From the NCBI RefSeq assembly GCF_019857225.1, contig NZ_JAFJSY010000009.1, forward strand, positions 124,001 to 188,000: a stretch of 64,000 nt of DNA, read 5' to 3'. The notes beneath the pieces are model-generated. The model had not been told where the DNA came from and did not search any database. It was given only the letters and a program-made list of their open reading frames with translations. This DNA is from Streptomyces plumbidurans (GTDB taxonomy: Bacteria; Actinomycetota; Actinomycetes; Streptomycetales; Streptomycetaceae). Numbering within the stretch: position 1 is the first letter of the stretch; every line of letters begins with the position of its first letter. The translations under genes were made by a program, and so were the position numbers. This document shows positions 16,666-24,955 of the stretch, piece by piece.

Positions 16666-16677
16666 ACTGTTCACAGT
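16666..16677. promoter_or_regulatory. ACTGT-TC-ACAGT palindrome
   Basis: A perfect 5-bp-arm palindrome between the WhiJ-like regulator and the divergent ATPase gene, 26 bp before the ATPase start. It is a candidate operator shared by both promoters. Confidence 0.4.
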
Positions 16678-16703
16678 AAGCACGCGCCGCCACTCTGAGT
16701 GAT

Positions 16704-17165
16704 GTGAACCAAGAAACCGCCGTCATCCGAAACTTCACGGTCCAGCTCTCCTGCACGCCACGTGGAGCCCGTCTGGCCCGGCTGCTAGCAAGGGAGCAAC
16801 TCCGCATGTGGGGACTGCCGTTCGACCCGGCGGAGCACATCGTGGCCGAGCTGGCGACGAACGCGGCCACGCACGGGCGCGTACCGGGACGCGACTTCCG
16901 CCTCACGCTCTACGTGGTGGCAGACACCCTGCGCATCGAGGTGACGGACACACGGGGTGACCGCCTGCCTCAAACCCAACTCCCGCTGCCGGACTCCGAG
17001 TCGGGCCGTGGCCTCGTACTCGTGGACGCACTCGCGGACAAGTGGGGCGTCGCACCGGGCCTGTCACCACGCAAGACGGTCTGGGCCGAAGTGGGTCTCT
17101 CACCGCACGCCAAGAACCCTGACTTCGGCGCCACGGGCGGTCTTGTCCAAGAAACACGACGGTGA
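16704..17165 (+). CDS. Anti-sigma-factor-like ATP-binding protein (HATPase_c)
   Basis: A 153-aa GHKL-fold ATPase of the RsbW/AbaA-like type. The N-box is HIVAELATNAATHGRVPG near residue 50, followed by LRIEVTDTRGD and the G-box SESGRGLVLVDALADKWG near 98. Such proteins act as serine kinases or anti-sigma factors and are the usual divergent partner of WhiJ/DUF397 pairs. The GTG at 16704 is the first in-frame start after the palindrome. Confidence 0.87.
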   Translation: MNQETAVIRNFTVQLSCTPRGARLARLLAREQLRMWGLPFDPAEHIVAELATNAATHGRVPGRDFRLTLYVVADTLRIEVTDTRGDRLPQTQLPLPDSESGRGLVLVDALADKWGVAPGLSPRKTVWAEVGLSPHAKNPDFGATGGLVQETRR

Positions 17166-17321
17166 AAGAACCCCCGCCAAACCCCACCCCTCCTCCCGCG
17201 GCCGCCGCCGAAGTGCATCTCACCCGCCAGGGTGAACATCACCAACTCAGCTGGATTTCGGCCCGGTTGCTTGCTCTACGCTCGCCGCAACACGACCGCT
17301 GACATGCAGCACGCATGCAAC

Positions 17322-17356
17322 GGCCCTCGCAGGGCTGGCATCCCAATGCGAGGGCC
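17322..17356 (+). promoter_or_regulatory. Leader hairpin before HTH gene
   Basis: GGCCCTCGCA and TGCGAGGGCC form a perfect 10-bp stem, extended inside by GGG/CCC with an AA bulge and a CTGGCAT loop. It ends 28 bp before the downstream ATG. No T-tract follows, so a translational or attenuation role is more likely than termination. Confidence 0.5.
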
Positions 17357-17384
17357 TGACCACCAAGGAAGAAGACCCTTCCCG

Positions 17385-18212
17385 ATGGACACCGGAAACC
17401 CTAGCGCGCCCTCGCGCACCCAGTCCCGTATCGCGGGTAAAAACCACCCTCACGCGGGTGGCCTCATTCACGACAACGTCCGCCACACGTCCCGCTTCAC
17501 GGTCATCGGCAACCACCTCGCCCAGCACCCGGAGCTGTCGGGCCTCGCCATCGGACTGGCCGTGTACATCCAGTCGCTCCCGGCCGGCGCCCGCGTCGAC
17601 ATCAGGACCCTCGCCGCCCGCTTCCCGGAGGGCACGACCCGTATCGCCGCGGCCCTGCGCGAGCTGGAGACCCACGGCTACCTGCGCCGCACCCGCGAAC
17701 GCACCGGAAACGGCCGCATCGTCACCCGTACGGTGTCCTGCAACCAGCCGGGCCACGCCAGGGGCGCGCACACGCAACACCCCCGCAGCACGCCGCGCCC
17801 GAACAAGACAACACCCAAGCCCCTGCCGCCGGTGCCCACCCCGTCCTACCCCTCCCCCACCCTCATCCGGCAGGCCACGGACCTCCTGGCGGACCTCCAC
17901 CGCCAGGACCGACGCCTGCTGCTCAGCGAACGCGACGCAGCCCATCTGGCGCCCGGCGTAGCCGCCTGGCTGGAGCGCGAGGTCACCCCCACCGCCGTAC
18001 GCGAAGCCCTGACCGCAGACCTCCCCCGCGAACCCCTCTGCCGCCCCGCGTCCCTCCTGGCCCACCGCCTCACCACGCACCTACCGCCCCCACCCCCCTT
18101 CCGCACCCCACCCCCGCCACCCCAGCACCCCCTCCGCAACTGCGACGGCTGCGACCGCGCCTTCCGCGCCCCAGAACCGGGCCACTGCCGCGACTGCCGC
18201 TTCGCGCGCTAA
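17385..18212 (+). CDS. Helix-turn-helix protein with C-terminal zinc-ribbon
   Basis: 275 aa of unknown specific role. A winged-helix domain spans about residues 30-110: SRFTVIGNHLAQHPELSGLA, RVDIRTLAARFPEGTTRIAA and LRELETHGYLRRTRE. A long Pro-rich linker and a basic helical region follow (RQATDLLADLHRQDRRLLLS). The C-terminus carries two Cys pairs (CDGCDRAF and CRDCRFAR), probably one zinc site. The architecture resembles streptomycete plasmid/phage-type transcription or replication helpers. The ATG at 17385 follows AAGGAAGAAG at a rather long distance. Confidence 0.7.
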   Translation: MDTGNPSAPSRTQSRIAGKNHPHAGGLIHDNVRHTSRFTVIGNHLAQHPELSGLAIGLAVYIQSLPAGARVDIRTLAARFPEGTTRIAAALRELETHGYLRRTRERTGNGRIVTRTVSCNQPGHARGAHTQHPRSTPRPNKTTPKPLPPVPTPSYPSPTLIRQATDLLADLHRQDRRLLLSERDAAHLAPGVAAWLEREVTPTAVREALTADLPREPLCRPASLLAHRLTTHLPPPPPFRTPPPPPQHPLRNCDGCDRAFRAPEPGHCRDCRFAR

Positions 18213-18225
18213 GAGCCCGCCTAAC

Positions 18226-18795
18226 GTGAACGCCGCGCTGCACCGGTACCGGGCCCTGCGGTCCTTCATTCAGTCCTTGGACGACTCCCTCCCCGGGAAG
18301 TTCGAAATCACCAAGGAAGGGCTCGTCCATGACCCGTTGTCGCCTGTCGGCCCTCATGAGCTGACCACCGTGCACCTGCGGAGGCGCCTGGAAAGGGTGA
18401 TGCCGGAAGAGATCGTGGCTCACACGGGCGAACCGGATGTCGAGGACGAGTCCCAGGGCCTCATGCGCCGCCCTGACGTCATGGTGATCACCATGGAGGA
18501 CATGGACGTCCCGGGCTCCTTCGATCCCCGCACTGTCATCGCCGCCATCGAGGTCGTGTCCCGCTCCAATCCGGACAACGACTGGATCACCAAGATGCGC
18601 GACTACCCCCTGATGGGCATCCCCGTCTACGCCGTCTTCGACCCCCGCACAGGCAAGGGCGCCGTCCTCACCGACATCCACCCCACCCCCGACGGCCCCC
18701 GTTACGCCACCCGAAAGGACTTCGTCTACGGCGAGGACATCACCATCGCCGACTGGACGATCTCTACCGCCCACCTGCCGCGTTATCCGGAGTGA
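18226..18795 (+). CDS. Uma2-family (DUF820) putative nuclease
   Basis: A 189-aa protein of the Uma2 family, a PD-(D/E)xK nuclease-fold group abundant in cyanobacteria and streptomycetes. The putative catalytic residues are in RRPDVMVIT, with the Glu and following residues of IAAIEVVSRSNPDND ahead of YPLMGIPVYAVFDPR. Cellular substrates are unknown. The GTG start lies 13 bp after the preceding gene, suggesting co-transcription. Confidence 0.85.
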   Translation: MNAALHRYRALRSFIQSLDDSLPGKFEITKEGLVHDPLSPVGPHELTTVHLRRRLERVMPEEIVAHTGEPDVEDESQGLMRRPDVMVITMEDMDVPGSFDPRTVIAAIEVVSRSNPDNDWITKMRDYPLMGIPVYAVFDPRTGKGAVLTDIHPTPDGPRYATRKDFVYGEDITIADWTISTAHLPRYPE

Positions 18796-18833
18796 ACGAA
18801 CCCCCAGGGCCTCGCGGCGTATACGGTCCGGGC

Positions 18834-19358
18834 ATGTTCCTCGAACGGCTCGCCCCGACAGACGGCGCCCTCCCCGGTGAACTGCTCACTGAACTCACCG
18901 CCCTCTACGCCTCCAACCGCGAGTTCCACGCCCTGAGCGGAGACTTCCCGGACCCGGACGACATCCGCCCCGAGCAGGTCGCGACCGCGCTGGCGGACGA
19001 GTTCGTGAACCCGGACGTCGAGGTGCTGCTCGCCCGCAGCGAGGGGTTGCTGACCGGCATCGCCATCACCCTCGCCCACCACCCCGACCCGTCCGACCCG
19101 GACCCGTGGATCGGCCTGATGATGGTGGACGCCAGCCTGCAGGGCCAAGGCTTCGGCCGCCGCCTGGCGACGCTCGTCGAGGACCGCTTCCGTACGACGG
19201 GCCGGAACGCCGTCCGTATCGCCGTACTGGACAACAACCCGAAGGGCCTGGCCTTCTGGACCGCCCTCGGCTACGAGCCCATCGACCGCCGCACCGACCT
19301 CCAACTGGGCCGCCCCTGCACGGTGTTGCGCAAGGAACTCCCCACCCCGACCACCTGA
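18834..19358 (+). CDS. GNAT-family N-acetyltransferase
   Basis: A 174-aa acetyltransferase. The acetyl-CoA site is VDASLQGQGFGRRLATLVED near residue 103, with the closing element NPKGLAFWTALGYEPIDRR. The ATG at 18834 has TACGGT 6 nt upstream and fits a leaderless message. A GTG at 18792 overlaps the Uma2 stop and would add 14 residues by coupling. Substrate unknown. Confidence 0.82.
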   Translation: MFLERLAPTDGALPGELLTELTALYASNREFHALSGDFPDPDDIRPEQVATALADEFVNPDVEVLLARSEGLLTGIAITLAHHPDPSDPDPWIGLMMVDASLQGQGFGRRLATLVEDRFRTTGRNAVRIAVLDNNPKGLAFWTALGYEPIDRRTDLQLGRPCTVLRKELPTPTT

Positions 19359-19387
19359 TCCGCCCGGCAGCCGGGCAAGATTCCGAC

Positions 19388-19855
19388 GTGGAATGGACGA
19401 CCTTGGCCGCAACCGGTCTCGGCGCGCTGATCGGCGTCGGCTCGACCCTGCTCGCCGACCGGGCCCGCTGGCGACGGGACGCGGCCGCGCGCGACCACCA
19501 GGAGCGCCGGGACATCTACGTGACCTGCCTGACGAAGTACCGGCAGGCATACGAGCTGATGCACGCGGCCGCCACGACGCACCGGGACCGGGACACGCTC
19601 GACGCGGCCGTACGGGAGGCGTTCCGGACCTCGGGCTGCGACGAGGTCCGCGAGTCGGCGCTGATCTGCGCGCCCCAGGAACTGTCGGACCTGCTCGAAG
19701 CCGTCTACGCCACCCTGCGCGAACTGCAGGAGATGTTCGCCGCCGGTGACCCGCCGCCGGACTCACCCGAGTTCCAGGAGCACCGGCTGAGGCACGGGCG
19801 GGCGGTCTGGGCGGCGCGGGCGGCGATGCGCCGTGACCTGGAACGCCGCGTCTGA
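19388..19855 (+). CDS. Hypothetical single-pass membrane protein
   Basis: 155 aa. A short hydrophobic N-terminal helix (LAATGLGALIGVGSTLLAD) is followed by a highly charged helical region, RARWRRDAAARDHQERRDIY, and two further amphipathic helices. This anchored coiled-coil layout is common among uncharacterised actinobacterial proteins. I recognise no domain. The GTG at 19388 starts just before the hydrophobic helix; longer readings enter the previous gene in another frame. Confidence 0.65.
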   Translation: MEWTTLAATGLGALIGVGSTLLADRARWRRDAAARDHQERRDIYVTCLTKYRQAYELMHAAATTHRDRDTLDAAVREAFRTSGCDEVRESALICAPQELSDLLEAVYATLRELQEMFAAGDPPPDSPEFQEHRLRHGRAVWAARAAMRRDLERRV

Positions 19856-19872
19856 CCCCGCTGCCCCACGGG

Positions 19873-21276
19873 CTATCGGGTCTCCGGTTTCCCGTCCCCG
19901 TACAACCAGTCCCTCCAGATCGAGCCGAAGTCCTCATCCGGCGCCTGCTTCTCGACGTACGCCGTGAAATCGCCGGTGTCGGCGTTCCCGTGGCGGTGGG
20001 CGGCGGCCCAGCCCTGGAGGATGTGGTGGAAGGCGGGGTCACCGACCTTCTGCCGGATCTTGTGGAGGACCATCGCGCCGCGGACGTAGACCGGGTCGTC
20101 GGAGATGTGGGCGGCGCTGCTCGGTTTTGCCGGCGGGAAGGACCACAGGTGCGGGTGGTCGTCCTCGCCGTGGGCGTAGAGCGTGTCGAAGGTCTTCTGC
20201 GCGCTGTCGCCGCCGTGGTCCTCCGCCCACAGCCACTCCGCGTAGGTGGCGAACCCCTCGTTGAGCCACATGTCCCGCCAGGTGCTGGGTGTGACGGAGT
20301 CGCCGTACCACTGGTGGGCGAGTTCGTGCACGAGGGTCGTGGTGTCGGGGGCGCCGGGGAAGACGGGCCGGTTCTGGGTCTCCAGGGCGTATTCGGCGTC
20401 CTGCGGGCGGTCGACGATCACGCCGGTGGAGGAGAAGGGGTACGCCCCGAAGGTGTGCTCCTCCCACTCGATGATCTCGGGGAGCTTGGCGAGCACCTTG
20501 CGGCTCGCCTTCGTCTGCGCCGGGTCGACGGCCACGTACGCCGGCAGCCGGTCCTTGCCGATGGTGGAGCGGCTGATGTCGTAGTGGCCGACGGCGACCG
20601 TGGCGAGATAGCTCGCCATCGGCTCGGCGGTGTGCCACGTGAAGGTCGTCCGTCCTCTGCTGCTGTTCGTCTCGCGCGTCAACTCCCCGTTCGAGACGGC
20701 CTGCAGCCCCTTCGGCACGGTGATCGCGATGTCGTACGTCGCCTTGTCGGAGGGGTGGTCGTTGCCCGGGAACCAGGTCATGGAGCCGACGGGTTCGCCG
20801 AGCGCGAGCGCGCCGTCGGCCGTGCGCAGCCAGCCCTCGTGGGAGCCGTCGGGGTCGGTGAGGGTCTGCGGGGTGCCGGAGTAGCGGACGGTGACGTGGA
20901 AGGTCTCGTGGTCGCGGAGGTCGTCGTGCGGGCGGACGGTCAGCTCCTGCCCGGCGCGGTTCCAGCGGGCGCTGCGGCCCTCGACGGTGACCCCGTCGAC
21001 GTGCAGCCCGTCCAGGTCGAGGTCGAAGGCGGTGAGGTCCTGGGTGGCGCGGGCGGTGAGGGTCGCGGTGCCGGTGAGACGGTGTGCGCCGGCCGGGTCG
21101 TAGGCCAGTTTCAGGTCGTAGTGCCCGACGTCGTACCCGCCGTTGCCCGCCCTGGGGAAGTAGGGGTCGTGCACGCCCGAGCCGCCAGGGGTGCCGTGGA
21201 CTCCGCCGTCGCACGCGGTCAGGGTGAGGGCGAGGGCGAGCAGGACAGCCAGGACAACCGGTACGGATCGGGGCAC
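19873..21276 (-). CDS. M1-family zinc metallopeptidase lipoprotein
   Basis: 467 aa. The N-terminus (VPVVLAVLLALALTLTAC) is a lipoprotein signal with its Cys in LTAC. The catalytic M1 set is complete: HELAHQWYGD near residue 310 and the third zinc ligand in WLNEGFATYAEWLW. The N-terminal beta-saddle domain that anchors substrates runs from about residue 40 to 220. It probably trims peptides outside the membrane. The GTG at 21276 is preceded by TAGGAT at 7 nt, so a leaderless message is likely; upstream alternatives remove the signal peptide from the N-terminus. Confidence 0.92.
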   Translation of the reverse strand: MPRSVPVVLAVLLALALTLTACDGGVHGTPGGSGVHDPYFPRAGNGGYDVGHYDLKLAYDPAGAHRLTGTATLTARATQDLTAFDLDLDGLHVDGVTVEGRSARWNRAGQELTVRPHDDLRDHETFHVTVRYSGTPQTLTDPDGSHEGWLRTADGALALGEPVGSMTWFPGNDHPSDKATYDIAITVPKGLQAVSNGELTRETNSSRGRTTFTWHTAEPMASYLATVAVGHYDISRSTIGKDRLPAYVAVDPAQTKASRKVLAKLPEIIEWEEHTFGAYPFSSTGVIVDRPQDAEYALETQNRPVFPGAPDTTTLVHELAHQWYGDSVTPSTWRDMWLNEGFATYAEWLWAEDHGGDSAQKTFDTLYAHGEDDHPHLWSFPPAKPSSAAHISDDPVYVRGAMVLHKIRQKVGDPAFHHILQGWAAAHRHGNADTGDFTAYVEKQAPDEDFGSIWRDWLYGDGKPETR

Positions 21277-21283
21277 GGCTGCG

Positions 21284-21289
21284 ATCCTA
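21284..21289 (-). promoter_or_regulatory. Putative -10 box, leaderless M1 peptidase mRNA
   Basis: TAGGAT on the minus strand, 7 nt before the GTG at 21276. Confidence 0.45.
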
Positions 21290-21343
21290 GGGCGACCGGT
21301 GCTCGGTCTCGCGCGTCCGCGACGGCGTGACACCATCTCGTAC

Positions 21344-21844
21344 GTGCTCGACATCGGCTACGCCCTCTCCAACCGCTTCCCGGACCCCCCGCAGACCGAC
21401 TACCGCCGCGCGGACGTCCACGCGCTGCGCCACGATCTGTTCTGCGGCGACGTCTATCTCGCCGACAGCAAGGCGGACCGGGAACTGTCCACAGCCTGGG
21501 GATGGGTGCCGGTGCTCGACTTCGCGTGGGCGCTGTGCGACATCGTGGAGCAGCTGGACCGCGATCCGGCCGGGTCCCGCGCCGCCCGCCCGCAGCACGC
21601 CGAACTCGACTTCACCGAGTCGACCGACCGCATGCTCTTCGAGCGCCGCTTCGGCTGGGTGGACGTGGAGGCCGACTGGATGCCGGCGGAGGAACCGCCC
21701 CTCACCTTCTCCCACACCGAACTCCGCCGCGAGGCACGCGACTTCCTGCACGACCTGATCGCCGACCTGACGGACATGCACGAGGCCCTGGCCGAGAACC
21801 CAGCCATCTGGACCCTCCAGTCCCGCTTCCCCCGTCTGCCCTGA
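21344..21844 (+). CDS. Hypothetical protein
   Basis: A 166-aa soluble acidic protein that I cannot assign to a family. It opens MLDIGYALSNRFPDPPQTDY and contains WGWVPVLDFAWALCDIVEQL and FGWVDVEADWMPAEEPPLTF, then a helical C-terminus (DFLHDLIADLTDMHEALAEN). There is no signal peptide or membrane segment. It diverges from the M1 peptidase gene, with 67 bp between starts. GTG start without an obvious ribosome site. Confidence 0.7.
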   Translation: MLDIGYALSNRFPDPPQTDYRRADVHALRHDLFCGDVYLADSKADRELSTAWGWVPVLDFAWALCDIVEQLDRDPAGSRAARPQHAELDFTESTDRMLFERRFGWVDVEADWMPAEEPPLTFSHTELRREARDFLHDLIADLTDMHEALAENPAIWTLQSRFPRLP

Positions 21845-21886
21845 CACGCGGACCACACGTCTGCTCTCGAAGCCCGGTCCGGAGAC

Positions 21887-22630
21887 TCACCCCTCCACCC
21901 GAATCCCCATCTCCCCCGCCAGCACCAACGCCAGATCCATCAGCTGCGCCGGACTGATCACCGCCCCCCTCAGCCGGTCCACCCCCCGCGCGATCCCCAG
22001 CTCCACAGCCCCCCGAAGATCCACGTCCTTCAGCACCGCCGACGTCAGATCCGCCTCCCTCAGGACGCAGTCCACGAACTCCACGCGCTCCAGCACGGCA
22101 CCCCCGAAGTCGGGCTCCACCAGGACGCAGTTGTCGAAGACGACGTCCTTGAGGCGGGCCGTGCGCAGGTTCAGGTAGTCGATCTTGCCGCCACGCACGA
22201 CGACCCGTTCCAGGACCGCGCCGTGCAGCTGCACCCCGCCGAGGCGGGCGTCGAGCAGCTCGACGTCGCGCAGGGTGGCCTCGGCGAGGTCCGTGCCGAC
22301 GCCTCTCAGCCCCGTGAGGACCGAGTCGAGGATCCGGGCCCTGCGCAGGCCCGTCTCACCCAGCGCGCACCCCGTCAGCGCGCAGTCCATGAAGCGCGCT
22401 CCCCCGCCGTCCTGCCCGGCGAGGTCCACCTCCCGGAACTCCAGCCCGTCGTAGTCCCCGTCGGGCTCCAGCTCCCCGCCCTCGAACGGCTCCAGCGCGG
22501 GCAGCCGCACCTCCGGCCGCCGCGCCCCCTTCACCGCCCGCCCACGAGCACCACCCCCACCGCTCCCCGCACCCGAACCACCCGCCCCACTCGAACCACT
22601 CCCCGCCCCACCCGCCGCTCTCCTCGCCAT
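21887..22630 (-). CDS. Pentapeptide-repeat protein
   Basis: 247 aa. After a Gly/Ser-rich basic N-terminus (about 40 residues) come many A(D/N)Lxx-type pentapeptides in a right-handed beta-helix pattern, for example GLEFREVDLAG, GTDLAEATLRDVELLDARL and ADLTSAVLKDVDLRGAV, then a helical cap ending in LMDLALVLAGEMGIRVEG. Such folds mimic DNA or act as scaffolds; function here is unknown. The ATG at 22630 has GAGG close upstream. Confidence 0.85.
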   Translation of the reverse strand: MARRAAGGAGSGSSGAGGSGAGSGGGGARGRAVKGARRPEVRLPALEPFEGGELEPDGDYDGLEFREVDLAGQDGGGARFMDCALTGCALGETGLRRARILDSVLTGLRGVGTDLAEATLRDVELLDARLGGVQLHGAVLERVVVRGGKIDYLNLRTARLKDVVFDNCVLVEPDFGGAVLERVEFVDCVLREADLTSAVLKDVDLRGAVELGIARGVDRLRGAVISPAQLMDLALVLAGEMGIRVEG

Positions 22631-22771
22631 GACCTCATCCTGCACCCCGCCACTGACAATCCCCATGACAGCCACCTGACCTGCAAAAACCCCGACCGCT
22701 GTCACACTTCGGGCGCCGGCAACCGTCGTATGGGCAAAAGGCGACCCCAGACCCGAGGGAGACCCCCACCC

Positions 22772-23932
22772 ATGCATCGCATCACCGTCATCGGCGGCGG
22801 TTTCGCCGGACTGACCGCCGCCGTCGCCGCTGCCGAGGCGGGCGCCAAAGTGACCCTGTACGAGGCCCACCACACGCTCGGCGGCAGGGCCCGCACGGCG
22901 GAGGGCCCGTACCGTACGAACGACGGGCCGCACGCCCTCTACAGCGGCGGCCCGCACTGGACCTGGCTCAAGCAGCGCGGTCTGCTCGGCCCGCTCGCCC
23001 CGATCCCGGCGCTTGAGGCGGCCCGGATGCGGCTGCGTCACCACGGCGTACTGCGCCGCACCCCACCCTTCGCGATGCTGAAGCTGCTGCGCCAGGGCAT
23101 CCAACAGGCGCCCGTGGACAGCGACTTCATGACCTGGGCCACCCGGATCGCGGGCGACGAAGCCGCCCGAGCCGCCGCCCACTACTCCGCCGTCGCCCTC
23201 TTCCACCACGACCCCGGCGCCCTGTCCGCGGCGTTCGTGCAGGAGCGGCTGCGCCGTGCCACCAAGCTCCCACCCGAGGCGCACTACCCGCGCGGCGGCT
23301 GGGCGAGCGTCATCGACCGGATGGCCGCGCGGGCCTGGAACCTCGGCGTGCGGATGGAGACCCTGTCGCGCGTCGACACCCTCCCCACCGGCGGCCCGGT
23401 CGTCGTCGCCACCTCCCTCGACGCCGCCCGGCGCCTGCTCGGCGACGACTCCCTGACCTGGACCAGCGGCCGTACGACACTGATCGACCTGGCCCTGACG
23501 ACCCGGCGCGGCGACGCCTTCGCGGTGTCCGACCTCGACTCCCCCGGCTGGCTGGAACGCTTCACCGCGCAGGACCGCACCCTCGCCCCGGCCGGCGAGC
23601 AGCTGATCCAGGGGCAGATCCCCATCGCCCCGTACGAGAAGAAGGCCGACGGCGTCGCCCGCGCCGAGGAGCTGCTCGACCTTGCCTTCGAGGGCTGGCG
23701 CGAGCGGGTCACCTGGCGCAGCGAGTCCGTCGCGAACGGCCGGACGGGCGCCGTGGACCTGCCCGGCACCAGCTGGCGCGACCGGCCCGCCGTCGACCGG
23801 GGCGACGGCGTGTATCTCGCGGGTGACCAGGTCGCGGCCCCCGGCGTCCTGTCGGAGGTGTCCTTCACCAGCGCGCTCACCGCGGTGGCGCTGGCACTCG
23901 GCCACCGCACACTTGACCTCAAGCAAGCTTGA
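22772..23932 (+). CDS. FAD-dependent NAD(P)-binding oxidoreductase (amine oxidase/phytoene desaturase fold)
   Basis: 386 aa. The Rossmann FAD motif is MHRITVIGGGFAGLTAAVAA, followed by YEAHHTLGGRARTAEGPY. The C-terminal FAD motif is GDGVYLAGDQVAAPGVLSEV. The middle substrate domain does not name the substrate. The ATG at 22772 follows GAGGGA. Its last codons overlap the SoxR-type operator of the next gene, so that operator lies within its coding end. Confidence 0.85.
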   Translation: MHRITVIGGGFAGLTAAVAAAEAGAKVTLYEAHHTLGGRARTAEGPYRTNDGPHALYSGGPHWTWLKQRGLLGPLAPIPALEAARMRLRHHGVLRRTPPFAMLKLLRQGIQQAPVDSDFMTWATRIAGDEAARAAAHYSAVALFHHDPGALSAAFVQERLRRATKLPPEAHYPRGGWASVIDRMAARAWNLGVRMETLSRVDTLPTGGPVVVATSLDAARRLLGDDSLTWTSGRTTLIDLALTTRRGDAFAVSDLDSPGWLERFTAQDRTLAPAGEQLIQGQIPIAPYEKKADGVARAEELLDLAFEGWRERVTWRSESVANGRTGAVDLPGTSWRDRPAVDRGDGVYLAGDQVAAPGVLSEVSFTSALTAVALALGHRTLDLKQA

Positions 23933-23943
23933 GGTTGAAGAGT
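23913..23943 (+). promoter_or_regulatory. SoxR-type promoter with long spacer
   Basis: A -35 TTGACC (23913-23918) and a -10-like AAGAGT (23938-23943) are separated by 19 bp, the long spacing typical of MerR-family activated promoters. The palindrome ACCTCAAGCAAGCTTGAGGT (23916-23935) fills the spacer. Its arms CCTCAAG/CTTGAGG equal the known SoxR box. Confidence 0.85.
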
Positions 23944-23974
23944 GGGCACCTCACGAACCGTTGGGGGATTCACC

Positions 23975-24955
23975 ATGCACGCCATCCGTCTGCACGCCTT
24001 CGGCCCCGCCGAGAACCTCCGCTACGAGCAGGCGCCCGATCCCGTACCGGGCCCCGGTCAGATCCGTATCGCCGTCGAGGCGGCGGGAGTGCACCTGCTC
24101 GACACCGCCCTCAGAGAGGGCGAAAAGGGGCCGTTGCCCGAGCCCACCGCGCTGCCCACCATCCCGGGCCGCGAGGTCGCCGGTGTCGTCGAGTCGCTCG
24201 GCGAGGGCGTCGCCGGACTCTGGCTCGGCCGGCGCGTCGTCGCGCACCTCGGCTTCGCGCCCGGCGGCTACGCCGAGCTGGCCGTCACCGATGTCGACCG
24301 CGTGCACGAGATCCCCGCCAACCTGGACTGTGCCCAGGCGGTCGCCATGATCGGCACGGGGCGCACGGCGATGGGCATCCTGCAGTTCGCCGAACTCGGC
24401 CCGGAATCCGTGGCCGTGGTCCCGGCCGCGGCGGGCGGCATCGGCACCCTCCTCGTGCAGTACGCGAAGAACGCCGGCGCCGTGGTCGTCGGACTCTCGG
24501 GCGGCCCCGAGAAGGTCGCGCGCGTGCAGGCGAACGGCGCCGATCTCGCCGCCGACTACACCGACCCCGCCTGGCCCGACAAGGTCCGCGCCTTCCTCGG
24601 CGGACGGGCGGCCACCGTCGTCTTCGACGGCGTGGGCGGCGACGTCGCCCGCCACGCCACCGGCCTCCTCGGCCCCGGCGGCAAACACCTTGTCTTCGGC
24701 TGGTCCGCCGAGGGCATCCGCGGCGGGCGGCCGTACCTCGTCGACGGCGTGTCCGAACAGGTCCTCGGCCCCGCGATGATGCGCAAGGCCGGCGGCCCCA
24801 ACCCCATCCAGACCCTCGAACTGCGCGCGCTCGCCGAGGCCGCCGAAGGACGCCTCACGCCCACCGTGCAGCGCTTCCCGCTCGCGGACGCGGCCGCCGC
24901 ACACCGGGCACTCGAGACACGCGCAACGATAGGAAAGGTGGTACTGGAGCCGTGA
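23975..24955 (+). CDS. Zinc-independent quinone oxidoreductase (MDR family)
   Basis: 326 aa. GroES-like N-terminal domain (GQIRIAVEAAGVHLLDTALR) and a Rossmann NADPH site (VVPAAAGGIGTLLVQYAKNA near residue 155). The zinc Cys/His ligands of alcohol dehydrogenases are missing, as in quinone reductases. The SoxR box directly upstream fits: Streptomyces SoxR answers redox-cycling compounds and controls a quinone-reductase-like gene at this locus in S. coelicolor (SCO4266, from memory). The ATG at 23975 gives the family start MHAIRLHAFG. Confidence 0.9.
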   Translation: MHAIRLHAFGPAENLRYEQAPDPVPGPGQIRIAVEAAGVHLLDTALREGEKGPLPEPTALPTIPGREVAGVVESLGEGVAGLWLGRRVVAHLGFAPGGYAELAVTDVDRVHEIPANLDCAQAVAMIGTGRTAMGILQFAELGPESVAVVPAAAGGIGTLLVQYAKNAGAVVVGLSGGPEKVARVQANGADLAADYTDPAWPDKVRAFLGGRAATVVFDGVGGDVARHATGLLGPGGKHLVFGWSAEGIRGGRPYLVDGVSEQVLGPAMMRKAGGPNPIQTLELRALAEAAEGRLTPTVQRFPLADAAAAHRALETRATIGKVVLEP

